64,000 nt of DNA from Pardosa pseudoannulata (lineage: Eukaryota; Arthropoda; Arachnida; Araneae; Lycosidae). Of the stretch, positions 45,346-55,789 are shown one piece after another. The stretch spans positions 41,850,824 through 41,914,823 of the forward strand of contig CM063499.1 of the NCBI GenBank assembly GCA_032207245.1, given 5' to 3'. The notes beneath the pieces were generated by a model. The model was given only the letters and a program-made list of their open reading frames with translations, was not told the DNA's origin and did not search any database. Numbering within the stretch: position 1 is the first letter of the stretch; every line of letters starts with the position of its first letter. Position numbers and translations under genes: made by a program.

Positions 45346-45434
45346 GATATTTTTTTAAATATTGAGTGTTTTTTAATTCTATTTGTTATTTAGAAAATTA
45401 GATAACATTTTTAAAACAGAGTTGTTTAAAATAA

Positions 45435-46667
45435 CAGACATGCCAACTACTCTGGATTCTATTGAGCAGCTCTGGAGAAATGAGAAAATTTGTTACATAT
45501 TTCAAATCGACAGCAACCTATTACTTGAGCTTAGAAGTTTCCCATACCACGTTGCGATCAAACATTTCGCAACATGGTAATCGACTCCTCATTAATTAGG
45601 CATGCAAACTGTTTTAATGTGCGCACGCAAATCAGAGCGCGAGTATAAGTACGTGTCGGAGCACTCACTGAGCCAGCACAGAGCGCACCTTTTGCCTTCT
45701 CCCCGGCAGTTCATTCTTTTGCATGCACCCGTACGGTGTACGTTCGTGGCGGATTGCCCGAACTTTCTACCTTCGAGTAGCCTTAACCTGTAGGGTTATT
45801 TTCCTCCTGTTTGTTTTACGTAGTTTATTATTTTTTGCTTTTAAGTAGGATTACCGAAGGTAGTAATGTTTCTTTATGTCTTGCTCTATTATGTACTTTA
45901 AACTTACTCTAGCCGTCTCCTTATATTTAAACTTATTTTAATGTTATACTGATTTGTTTTTCTTGTGTTTCCGTTTACTAATAAATGTTAATTGTTTGTA
46001 CTTAAGCTTTGTCTTATTTCCTCTTATCAGTGTTATTGGGCTTTAATTTTCAGAGTAGCTTCTCTGCTTCACAGAACTCTGCTATCGTAATCTATCGAAG
46101 GTATGCACTAGAATTTCAATTCGTTTTTCCCAGCTAGTGTATGCGTTTGTCACAGCCTTTCTGTGACAAAATTTGATAACTCCGGAAACTCCCCACATTG
46201 CTCCAGAAAATTACAAAATTTTTAAACAGCTAAAAGACCACAATTCAGCAATTAAATACAAAGTTTTGCAAAAAATAATACTGAATATTACTCTTTTCAC
46301 ACAGTAATGCTGCATGTTAAAAGTTTTCAGTACTGTGCTGAAAAACCAAACTGAATTTAGGTCAAATTTGAGTAGACAAACTCTAGAATCCTTGATGATA
46401 TAAAAATGAAAATATTTTAATCAGGGTCAATGTTGCTAAAAGAAACACTGGTATGAAAAATAAGTTGTTAAAACTAAAAAAGCTACTCATAAATTTTTAA
46501 ATGCAAAAATTTTATTTTTCCTTTTACAATGTACTACTGTGTAAATATTATAAATTTAATTCAGAAACCAATAAGATATATATTTATGTATAATCTGTAA
46601 TTAGCATGTCAAAATTTCAAACCATGCTGTTGCTCTGGACACAAGTTTTTGAATGTTGGCATTTCTG
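45435..46667. mobile_element. MITE family B copy 2, split by an LTR
   Basis: CAGACATGCCAACTACTC at the left and GTTGGCATTTCTG at the right; flanking AAATAA / AGATAA (5 of 6). Apart from the 678-bp LTR insertion it is colinear with 43066-43580. Confidence 0.88.
45491..46168 (+). mobile_element. solo LTR, 678 bp
   Basis: Starts TGTTACA and ends TGTGACA, flanked by perfect 5-bp AAATT (45486-45490, 46169-46173); comparison with MITE copy 1 shows the empty site. Contains a TATA-like 'gtataagtacg' at 45642 followed by a GC-rich leader-like stretch, and AATAAA at about 45980. No coding sequence. Family (gypsy or BEL) not determined. About 230 bp after the RPB9 stop codon, on the same strand. Confidence 0.93.
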
Positions 46668-46804
46668 AGATAATTAAAACCAGTGAGTTCCTATACTTGC
46701 TATTTCTTTAATTGGGACTGTACTAATAATAGAATTCAGATAGTATATTCATTAGCTCTTAAAATTTTCCAAGTTCTACCAATGCAAAAATTTACAAATT
46801 ATTT

Positions 46805-46872
46805 GATGAGCTGCAGTAGCTCAGTTGGCAAAGGTTTCAACTCGTAACCAGAGGTTTGCTAATTTGAGACTC
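46805..46872 (+). pseudogene. tRNA-like sequence, probably a SINE head
   Basis: A-box-like TAGCTCAGTTGG and an anticodon-loop-like 'actcgtaac' (would read Thr, CGT), but the T arm is degenerate ('ttgctaatttgagactc'). Not a functional tRNA. Sits at the start of LINE copy 2. Confidence 0.6.
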
Positions 46873-46929
46873 AAGAAGTTAAAGATCTGCCATATGCATT
46901 AATTTCAGCTGGGGTGCATATGGTAGGTA

Positions 46930-47707
46930 CATAATAGTATCATAGTCACAATCTGCTCTTACAGTCAAGCTGCTCTTCAAGCCCTGTCGAGGTTGCCTCT
47001 GCATTAGTTTGGGAGTGTTATAAGTCTTTGTGACCTTGCCTCAGATAACAAGGTCAATCTTTACTGGGTACCTGGTCATATGAGAATTCAGGGTAATGAG
47101 CTAGCTGATGATTTAACCAAAAAGGGGTCCAGCATTTCCTTTACTGGACCTGAGCCTGTCCTTGTTATTGCTCCAGGGTCCATTAGGAATTAAGTTTTTA
47201 TGCATTTTAGGCACTTTCAGTATTCTAAGTGGTTTAGTGGGACTGGTCATAGGCGAGCTAAAGAGCTTAATCGTGACTGCCCCGGCTTGCTTAGTAAGAA
47301 GCTCTTGTCGCTTCATAGGAATGGCCTGAGGAAGGCTGTTAGTCTTTTTACTGATCACTGTGCCCTCAACAGGCACCTCAGTATAATGGGGATTAGTTCT
47401 AATTCCTTGTGTCGGGGCTGCCGTTTTGAGGAGGAGACTGCTAGCTGCATTTTGTGTGATCGCGAGTATTTCTCAGCTCTTAGGTTTGAGCACCTTGGTT
47501 GTCACCTTCTTGAGCCTTGGGAGCTGCAGGACATCCCTGTCAGTTGTTGCTGAGATTTGCATCAGCTTGTGGACTTTTCTCATAGGTGCTCTTGAGTCGT
47601 GTTTTGTTTTGTTCTTCTTGGGTTTGGATACAATAGACCTCTGGTTGCTGTGCCCTGCTCTTGGGGAATCCCCCATGAGCTGCCCTAAAGGCAAATTCAT
47701 TCATTCA
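46930..47707 (+). pseudogene. RNase H-type LINE 3' end, copy 2
   Basis: Reads YSQAALQAL, then NLYWVPGHMRIQGNELADDL (RNase H), then after one stop [35 protein letters not shown], and CRGCRFEEETASCILCD (zinc knuckle). Ends DIPVSCC-stop and a 3' UTR with 'tagacctctgg' and a terminal (ATTC)n at 47690-47707. 5' truncated. Same family as copy 1, closer to intact. Confidence 0.88.
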
Positions 47708-48087
47708 TCATAGTCGCAATGTCCTCCAAGTTCTCAAATAATATATATTGTCTTAGGGACTAATGTAGCTGCCTATATGGCTTCTTTAATATTCTCCTAT
47801 AATAAATGGCCAACAAATGCTATAAGAAGCAAGTGCCCATGCATTTGAAATAATAACAAATTATTTGAAAAATCACACAGACTGGACAAAATAAAAGTTT
47901 CAAATGAGATAATTATAATTTTCCCAAGTAAAAAAAGGGTATATATTGTTAGCATTATAACTGATACCTCTCAATGATTGCCAGCTCTGTCTAACACAAT
48001 AGATCGAAAACAAATTTTAATGAACTTTCAGGTAATCTAAGCAGGGTCTTTGTTATTTTCAATAATTATTATATGTGTAAAACTAAT
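47708..48087. other. non-coding spacer
   Basis: AT-rich, no feature recognised. Confidence 0.4.
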
Positions 48088-48262
48088 AGTAGGGATGTAA
48101 TGGATGTCAATTTTGTCGGATTATGGATACTGGATATCTGGCCAGAGTTTCAGCTGGATGTCAGTATGTTTCGCACTTTTTTCTTATAAATTTATTTTAA
48201 ATAAATCAGCTTTATGTACTTTATTTTTGCAACCAAATTATAGTATTTTTCTCACCTTTTAT
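48088..48262 (+). repeat. direct repeat flanking the LINE/hAT block, left copy
   Basis: 'agggatgtaatggatgtca' through 'ggccagagtttcagc' to 'aaataaatcagctttatg'. The same order occurs at 51985-52190 with roughly 85% identity. The start resembles the CCGGATA-type repeats at 58-63 kb. Confidence 0.8.
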
Positions 48263-48439
48263 ATTTTTTAATTAGTCAACTAGGGAGCAATACTTTGCTT
48301 CCAAAGATTAAAGTTTCTTAGGCTGTTTAAAAGTTCTTCTGAAAAAATCCTGTATAAATTTAATACTTGGATTATTGAACATCCTTTTCTTATGATGAAT
48401 TCTGAATGGATGTTTAAGCAGTTTAATTTTAATGATAAC

Positions 48440-49214
48440 TTTAATGTTGTTTCTCCTTCCAGCCATGAATGGGAAGAATCTAAAAAGCTTCTTATTTGTG
48501 CTGATGAGGTTTGGTTTATGGATGATTCCAAAACATCATCTGGTACTGGGTCTGGTTCCTTCTGTATTAACAGAAATATCAGGTTCTCCTCTCTGGGCAG
48601 ATTAACCTCTGTTTTTCAGGCTGAGGTTGCAGCTATTCTAGCTTGTGTAAATAACTGCCTAGCAAGAGCAGTTGCTAATAAAAGATTAAAGATCTTTTCT
48701 GATAAGCTGCACTTATGGCCTTGCAAAATTACTGCTTCTTATCTAAATTAATGTGGGATTGCTGTAAGACCATTAAGTGATTGGCTATAGTTAATAAAGT
48801 TATCCTATTTTGGATACCTGGTCGCTGGTATTTTTGGCAGTGAAATTGCTGACAGAAGCATGGTTCTGAGCTGCACTTTATTGAACCAAAACCAGCACTT
48901 GGTTTTCCTCATAATGTGGTTAGAAAGACTCTTAATGGTAGAGATCCATAGGGCTTGGCTTGATTCTGATAATCAGAGGCAAGCTAAAGAGCTTAACCAG
49001 AGGTTTCTTTGATTGAGGGCTATTGAGCTGCTTAAGTTCAGCAGGAATGAATTGAGGGTAGCCATTGGTCTTTTGACTGGTCATTGTCTCAAGAGACATC
49101 TGAACATCATTGGCATCATGGATAGCCCAATATGTAGGGAGTGTCATGTGGCAGAAGAGAGTTCTGTACATATCTTGCGTGATTGTGAATACTACTCCGA
49201 TAAGTGTTTTGAAT
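48440..49214 (+). pseudogene. RNase H-type LINE, different family, 5' part
   Basis: RNase H domain: VWFMDDSKTSSGTGSGSFC (catalytic DG changed to DD), then FQAEVAAILACVNNCLARA and KIFSD. After frame breaks comes LFWIPGR, then LRVAIGLLTGHCLKRHLN and CRECHVAEESSVHILRDCEY. The hAT transposon at 49223 interrupts the last codons. The 3' UTR resumes at 51755 and ends in (TAATC)n at about 51968. Confidence 0.85.
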
Positions 49215-49222
49215 ATCTAGTA

Positions 49223-51746
49223 CAGGGCTGTCCAACTGCAAAGAGGCCACGGGCCAGAATTCTGGTCGCTGATCACCTGGCTGGCCGCAGTTTGAAAAAG
49301 TTGAACAATAACCTATTACCGCTTATACAATAACAACTAATAGTTGAATTATTAATTACAGAACAAGGGAACATAAGGATTATAAAACAATTTGCTTAAA
49401 TTTTAATGGGTAAACTGAGGCCGATCAGCCTTCTTTACAAGGACAAGAATGTCAACATCAACAATTGTCGTTGTCAGCCGAAGAAGGTCTAACAATTAAC
49501 TGTCGGAGAGAGAGCTCCTGTGACGATTCTTGATAAACTTCATCGTTGAAAAAGCACTTTCGCATAAATATGTGCTACCAAACATGGAAGTTATTTTCAG
49601 TCCTAAGTCACGCAGATTTGGAAGCCGTTCAGTTGGAAGTAACTTGAAGAACTCGGGCCTCCTTCGGTTCTTGTTTGAAAGAACGGGACAGCCTGGAGAT
49701 TACAGAGCTCTAATTGTAGGCTGGCCGGTTGTTCTTCAATGCTTGCTGTGACTGGGTTACTAAACAGAGCCACGTTATTATTGATGCTCTCAAAATCTGA
49801 AAATCTCGTGTTGAATTTATCAATAATAGTCTGCAACTCAGGGCAAAATTCAGAAAAATCCAGCACTTCCTCACACTCTGACGCCAAACGACTGCAGCTG
49901 GTGGAGTGAGATAAATTATTTTTTCCCAAAGTTTCATGGAACATTTTCAGCTTGTTTCTAAACCCATTGATGTCTGCCATTAGGTCAGACACTAGTTGGT
50001 CTCTTTCTTGTAGTTTTAAGTTCACACCGTTGAGGTGGCCAGTAATATCAGTTAGAAATGCCAGGTGACTGAAAAATCAGTGCTTAAAAGTTCTTGTTCA
50101 AGGCTTTCTGATGCAGAAAACTGGAGAAGGAAAAGAAGGATTTCTTTTCTCAACTTGAAAAATCTCTTGAGGCAGTTTCCGGCACTAAGCCACCTAACTT
50201 GATTATACATAACCAGGTCTCCGTATTCTGATTCAATTTCCTCCAAAAAGTTATGAAACTGCCTATGTATAAGAGCCCTGTTGCTACCTCTGATCATGTT
50301 GATGACTTTCAAAACTTTTTTGAGGGTTTCAGTCTGCTTCACCGATTTTCCGCATAAAGCATGCTAGTGAATGATGAAGTGCAGGACATTTCATTCCATT
50401 TTCTCTCAAACATCCAATCAATCCTACCTTTAGTCCTATCATTGTCTTTGCACCGTCTGTAGCTAGGACGAAACACTTTTCAAAACCTCCGACACTGTTG
50501 ACCGCTTTCATCACTGGTTCAGATATGTCCCGACTCTTTGTTGTGGAGTGAAGAGAACACATGGTAAGGAACTCCTCTTTGATCTCAAAGTCTTCTTTAG
50601 CAGTGCGAATGAAAATCAAGAGTTGACTAACGTCCGACTGGTCTGTACTCTCGTCGATACACAAGGAGAAATAGAAGCATTTTTCAATCTCGCAGGGCAA
50701 TTTCTGTTGTATTTAGTCACCCATTTCGACAACTCTTCGTCGGACGGTCTGATGAGAAGCTGGAACTAAATCAAAATACTTAGCTATTTTGCTATCCCCA
50801 AATACTTTTGCCATTTCTACAGCACATTTTTTAACAACGATGCCATCAGTGTAAGGTTTTTTTTTCTTTAGCAAGCTCAAGTGAAATTGCATACGAAGCA
50901 TGCAAAGCATTTTACTGATTAGATTTTAATGAGTAAACATCCCAGTTTGTTTTTGTAGTTTAGATTTCAGTTCTCAAACTATCAGAGATCTTGCTTCTCC
51001 TTGATATTTACTGTGGCTCCCTTCATGAAGACTCGCGTAATGCCTTTTGACATCATATTCGTTGCACACAGCCACAACTTGCATATAAATCAAGCACTGG
51101 TGTTTGTCCTTTCTATTCGTGATGAAATACTGGGTTTCCCAGTGGTTCTGGAACACTCGATTCTCACTGTCTATCTTCTGGTCTTTACTCATCGTTGGAA
51201 AATGAAATATTCACAATCAACAATAAAATTAGTTTTCACACGTTTCTCCAAAAATATAGCTACGGTACAAGAGGTTGATTTCATATCCAAAATCTGCAAG
51301 CTTATAGGAGCGTTGACTAACGCAAGCTCTCAATTTTATTTTCGAAATCAACAAAAGCCGCAGTGGCAGTGAAGGCTGTCTTTATTTTTAACCAATTCCA
51401 GGCAGGTTTTACTTATCTGAAATGTTTCTCTCTTCCTTCCCTGTCTTCCTCGCCTTATAACCTCGTTTGGTATTGCCAACGCGAGGCAATACTATTTCTG
51501 GGAATTTGTTTGAACACCAGTGTGCAGAGTAGGACTGCTTGACCCTGTGGATGTCCTGTACCTTTTCTCCCAATACAATGAGAGGAGTGAAAGAGTGATC
51601 AAGAGGAAACTTCGGGGACCTCGGCTTGACCGAGAAAGATAGTCTCAGATACTTCTTGATACCATAAAATTTAGAAAAAAGAAATATTCTGAATAAGAAG
51701 TTGGCGGGTCGGATGCGGCCCGCGGGCCACCAGTTGGACAGCCCTG
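49223..51746 (-). mobile_element. hAT transposon (Charlie/GTF2IRD2-type), near full length
   Basis: Inverted ends CAGGGCTGTCCAACTG and CAGTTGGACAGCCCTG (exact), with a perfect 8-bp target duplication ATCTAGTA (49215-49222, 51747-51754). 2,524 bp, carrying the minus-strand transposase below. Inserted in the LINE at 48440-51968. Subterminal 'cggcccgcgggccac' is a strong palindrome at the right end. Confidence 0.97.
49603..51192 (-). pseudogene. hAT transposase, frameshifted
   Basis: Order on the minus strand: VDSENRVFQNHW-type start (51192-50974, read with IDSENRVFQ) with a BED-like Cys/His region (VCNEYDVKRHYASLH); then VKKCAVEMAKVFGDSKIAKY (50910-50713). The catalytic part has CIDESTDQSDVSQLLIFIRT and LATDGAKTMIGLKVGLIG (50700-50329). 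Then VRWLSAGNCLKRFFKLRKEI (50342-50052) and the start of the C-terminal domain (50025-49603). It matches the family of GTF2IRD2/ZBED5-like hAT proteins. At least three frameshifts and a truncated C-terminus make it inactive; most of the domain order is preserved. Confidence 0.93.
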
Positions 51747-51754
51747 ATCTAGTA

Positions 51755-51968
51755 TATCACTTTACCTAACCTTGGGAGTTAAGTAACTTCCCGGTTAAAT
51801 TGCTGCTTACATTTCAGTTATTGGTCTCTTTGAAATTAATAACTTAAATGTTTAACTTACTGATGGGACTCTTGTTTTTGGAAATGGGGGCTTTCAGAAC
51901 AATAAGCCTTGGGTCGCAGTGCTGGTGCTGTTACCAGCTGCCCCAACCTAAATCTAATCTAATCTAAA
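51755..51968 (+). pseudogene. LINE 3' end after the hAT insertion
   Basis: Resumes the LINE interrupted at 49214 and ends in (TAATC)n at about 51940-51966, a microsatellite-type tail usual for this LINE group. Confidence 0.7.
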
Positions 51969-51984
51969 ATTAATAATATTATTA

Positions 51985-52190
51985 GGCATGCAACAGGTGT
52001 CAGTTTGGTCGGATTACAGATACTGGATATTTGGCCAGAGTTTCAGCCGGATATCCAGATGTCAGTATGTTTTGCACTTTTTCTTTTAAAATTTATTTTA
52101 AATAAATCAGCTTTATGAACTTTATTTTTGCAACCAAATTGTATTTTTATTAGTCATTATTTTTTTTAATTAGTTAACTGCTATAGTTTA
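51985..52190 (+). repeat. direct repeat flanking the LINE/hAT block, right copy
   Basis: Partner of 48088-48262: 'ggcatgcaacaggtgtcag', 'ggccagagtttcagccgg', 'aaataaatcagctttatg'. Confidence 0.8.
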
Positions 52191-52273
52191 TTTAAAAGCT
52201 TTCTTTATAAGTTTTAGGACTCAGTATTTCAATTTGACATTATTTAATTAGAAAAATCAAATCTAAATTAAAC

Positions 52274-52450
52274 AGGGTTGTAATTTTGACAATCTGATCA
52301 AAATTTGGTCAAAACTGATTTTAACCAGGACACTGGATAAAAGTGGTTTTAACTATCAGAAACTGGTTAAAAGTGGTCAAAAATGGTCATGAGTGGTCAG
52401 AATTCTTAAAAATAGTTTTATAAGGTCTTAAGATATATCTTTTGTAATTA
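52274..52450 (+). other. possible terminus of a composite element
   Basis: CAGGGTTGTAATTTTGACAA followed by many 'ctggttaaaagtggtcaaa' repeats. The end of the array at 57590-57630 is the inverted counterpart ('aactggataaaaccctgg'). A transposon with ends at 52274 and about 57629, later invaded by mariner and THAP elements, would explain this. Flanks do not form a clean duplication. Confidence 0.4.
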
Positions 52451-52533
52451 GAAATGACTTTTAATAAGCAATAAAAATAGTAGTGCAGTTAAAATATTAC
52501 ACTAACAAGTTCATGAGATTTAACATGCTTATA

Positions 52534-53816
52534 CGAGGGTTGCTATTTATATTTCTGGCCTTGGCAACAGTAAGTGTTGCTAGGCGATTTTAGACGATTT
52601 TAATCGAAAGTTTGATATTTTTAAACATAAATTCAGCAGACGATTTACCATTATAGCTTTATTTGTGTTGTTGACAGTAAATTGAAAAGTTCTTCTCTTT
52701 CAAAAAATGGAATTGAATCGTGCCATTATTTTTTACAACTTTCGACGTGTATTGTCAAGACAAGAGTGCTTCGATGAACTTAATTCTTTATACAGCGATA
52801 AAGCGCCATCCTACAGCACTGTAAAAAATTCGTATAACGAATTTAATCGGGGTCGATGTTCGATCCAGGGCGAATCCCGTGCAGGTCGTCCAAAATCCGT
52901 TGTTATGCCAGAAAAGATCGATGCTGTGCGTGAACTGATAAAGCAAGATCTTCATGTGACATACCGTGAGATAGAGGCGTCTTTGGACATTAGTATGACT
53001 AGCATCAATAAAAAATTGCATGAACATTTGAGATTAAAAAAAAATTTGTTCTCATTGGATCCCGTATAATCTGACAAACGCTCAAAAAAAAAGGCTCGTG
53101 TCGATTGGTGCAAGGAAATGTTGGAAAAATACGTTCAAGGTACATCAAAGGCTGTGTATAACATCTACACAGGTGACGAATCATGGATCTATGCATATGA
53201 GCCGGAAACAAAACAGCAATCAACTGTATAGGTCTTCCAAGACGAGGCAAAACCAACAAAAGTTGTTCGAGGAAGAAGCACATCGAAACAAATGATTGCC
53301 TGTTTCTTCGGCATTAACGGTCATGTGGCAACAGTGGCGTTAGAGCAACGCAGGACGGTCAATTCTGAATGGTACACGACCATTTGTTTGCCAGAAGTCA
53401 TCAGAGAAATTCGAAAAAAGCAGAAGAACAGGTGAATCATTCTTCATCATGACAATGCAAGCTCTCACACATCGACTCAAACAAAGGCATTTTTGACGGA
53501 GCGAAAGATTGAACTGATGGGTCATCCGCCGTATAGCCCTGATTTGGCACCCAATGACTTCTTCTTATTCCCACACATCAAAATTAAATTACGTGGACAA
53601 CGATTTTCGACCCCCGAAGAAGAGATTGATGCATTCAAAACGCATGTTTTGAGTTACCTCAATCGGACTGGAAAAAAGTGCTTTGAAAATTGGTTCAAAC
53701 GCATGCAAAAGTGTATTGATCATCATGGAGAATATTTTGAAAAATAATAAAATCAATTTCGATCCTACATATTTGTTTTTTCATTATTAGGCGAGAAATA
53801 TAAACAGCAACCCTTG
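52534..53816 (+). mobile_element. mariner transposon
   Basis: TA on both sides (52532-52533, 53817-53818); inverted ends CGAGGGTTGCTATTTATATT and, from the right, CAAGGGTTGCTGTTTATATT. 1,283 bp, the usual mariner size, with a transposase gene in place. Confidence 0.95.
52707..53747 (+). pseudogene. mariner transposase, two frameshifts and two stops
   Basis: About 346 codons if read through. N-terminal HTH pair (SRQECFDELNSLYSDKAPSY, then GRPKSVVMPEKIDAVREL), then the DDE domain: YTGDESWIYAYEPE (first D), ILHHDNASSHTSTQ (second D), HPPYSPDLAPNDFFLFPHIK (third D, in the mariner D,D34D spacing). Breaks: frameshifts in A-runs near 53040 and 53088, a TGG-to-TAG stop at about 53229 and a CGA-to-TGA stop at about 53432. 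Catalytic residues are all present but the frame is dead. Confidence 0.95.
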
Positions 53817-53902
53817 TACAGTATAAGAATGTTTGAATTTTAAAAATGAACTATGCACATGCAATTGTAAAAATGTAATACCATTGCAGTAAAAAACATA
53901 AA

Positions 53903-55629
53903 ACAAAAAAGTAACAGGACAGTAGCTATTTTTCTTTCATTACATAATGAGTGATTTCTGATTTTACGGACTCTTTAACGTCTCTAAAACGAACTTTGTC
54001 TCCGCCAGTTTGTGACGTCATCTTTCATGTAAACACGAGCTCCTATGCTGTTTAAGTAAAAGGCGACTTTTTTTGTTTTTTGTGTAAAGTATCGCATATA
54101 ATAGCATTTTTTTGTTATGTCTGGCATTAAAAAATTCATACTCTAAATATTGTATTGTGCCACTCTGTAAAAATACAACAACTAATTGCAATGAGAAGAT
54201 ATTTTTCAGCGTCAAAAGACCCACATACACGTAAAATCTGGACAACTGAGATGAAAAGGGATGAGAAATTAAACCCTCAAATTATCATATAAATCATCTC
54301 TATAGTTTGAAGACCATTTTTCGGTAAATAAATGCTTGCATTTGTTTAAATATTACTATTTTAGAACAATTAAAGTATATAAAATACATCTATACCTTTA
54401 AAAGGATTGTTGATTAACCACTGCTATTTCACTTTTAAAACTGCTAATTTTCGAGTATTATCACAGAGTTCAAGTACAATAAATATTTTATAAAGCATAT
54501 AAATATCGAAAAACATATAAATATCTAAAGCATATAATTATCTAATAAATAACTCGGGGGAGGGGAAAGTTATGTATTTTCAAGGTATTATAAATATTTT
54601 CTTCAGAGATGCATACTTTCTTACGTATGAAATGTAACAGTGATATTTTTCGATTAAATTGGTGACTAATTTGAAAAAAAAAAGTATAATATTTTTAAAA
54701 TACTTAATAATTATATTACTTTAAAAATTAAATTTAATTTGAGAAATTTTATACATTTTTAATTTGACATTAATATTAAAGGCAATAAAATTGTATTGCT
54801 ATTTAAAAATGTATAAATTAAGTAAAGCCATTTAAAGATTTTAAATTTCTTTTCATCAAATTTAAAATATCTAAGAATTGTTTTGGTTTGGTTTTGGAAT
54901 GCTACGGTCTACTTTTTGCAACACGAGGGCTAATGAGACCGGTCTCACAAAAAAATACCTCCTCTAATTTTTATTTTAATATTACATCCGTCTCTATTTT
55001 AAAAAAAACGATGCAACTACAAATGTGTATGTATATGAAATATGTATATTTATTTGACTTGTTTGTGTTTACAAACAAAAGAGCTGTGTTTAGCATGAAT
55101 AAAGTATTAATACATGTTAAGTAAAATTGGAAAAAAATATAAATGATTTTACACATTTGGATTTTAATTCCTCGTATTTCTGCTCCCATAAAATCCGGGT
55201 TTTTTGCCAAGAAAGAAAACATTGACATGCTGTCAATTTTCGGGAGGTTGTCTGATTGGTAAATCCAGGTAGAAGAGACATTTATGACAAATTGAGATAA
55301 CTAAGCTATCTAGATCGATAAAATAAACCTTCAGGTTTAAATAAAAATAAATTTTGATAGCTAGAAATTTTCAGGAACTTGCAAAAAAAAAAATCGGAAA
55401 ATAGTGCGCGCTTAAAAGCAATACAAAAATATTGGTCTGCATGAACGATGACATCACAACCAATCACGGAGCTTTTTGATGTCACGTGATTTTCGCTTAA
55501 CTTTAAAATTAATTTTTTAAATGATGGACCCAGTTTTTTACATTTTTGAGAACATTTTTGGAATCTACGAGTCTGAAATTACCAGAAAAACACTAAGTTG
55601 TTCGAATCCCTCACATGTGCAAATTCCTC
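53903..55629 (+). mobile_element. THAP-domain element, left (inverted) copy
   Basis: Reverse complement of 59302-61103 over about 1.7 kb. Inner end CACATGTGCAAATTCCTC matches the other copy's terminus. The outer ~45 bp including the terminal repeat is missing. Instead a 41-bp sequence (53864-53904, 'attgtaaaaatgtaatacc...') is found exactly repeated just past the inner end (55630-55670). Contains a decayed SINE tail on the minus strand (54889-54945). Confidence 0.88.
54117..54370 (+). pseudogene. THAP-domain reading frame, frameshifted copy
   Basis: Same as the minus-strand frame at 60822-60536 but with a 2-bp deletion after 'ttttcagcgtc', other indels and TTTGAAGACCATTTT in place of the VCEDHF coding. 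Not translatable. Confidence 0.8.
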
Positions 55630-55789
55630 ATTGTAAAAATGTAATACCATTGCAGTAAAAAACATAAAACATGAGTTACAGTTAAAAACAAGATTAAAGA
55701 CATTAACATAAAATTTGTTGATTTTACAATACATCTAATGAACTTTGTGCCAGCTCTTCATCTATAGAACAGCTTGTATAAAAAAAGTA

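Noticed and set aside
46805..46872. Functional tRNA-Thr gene
   Set aside because: A box is good but the T arm and acceptor pairing are degenerate; more likely a SINE head.
54971..55228. Small protein MSMFSFLAKNPDFMGAEIRG found in both THAP arms
   Set aside because: Open in both arms because the arms are copies; ends diverge, no domain, and it lies in the non-coding part of the element.
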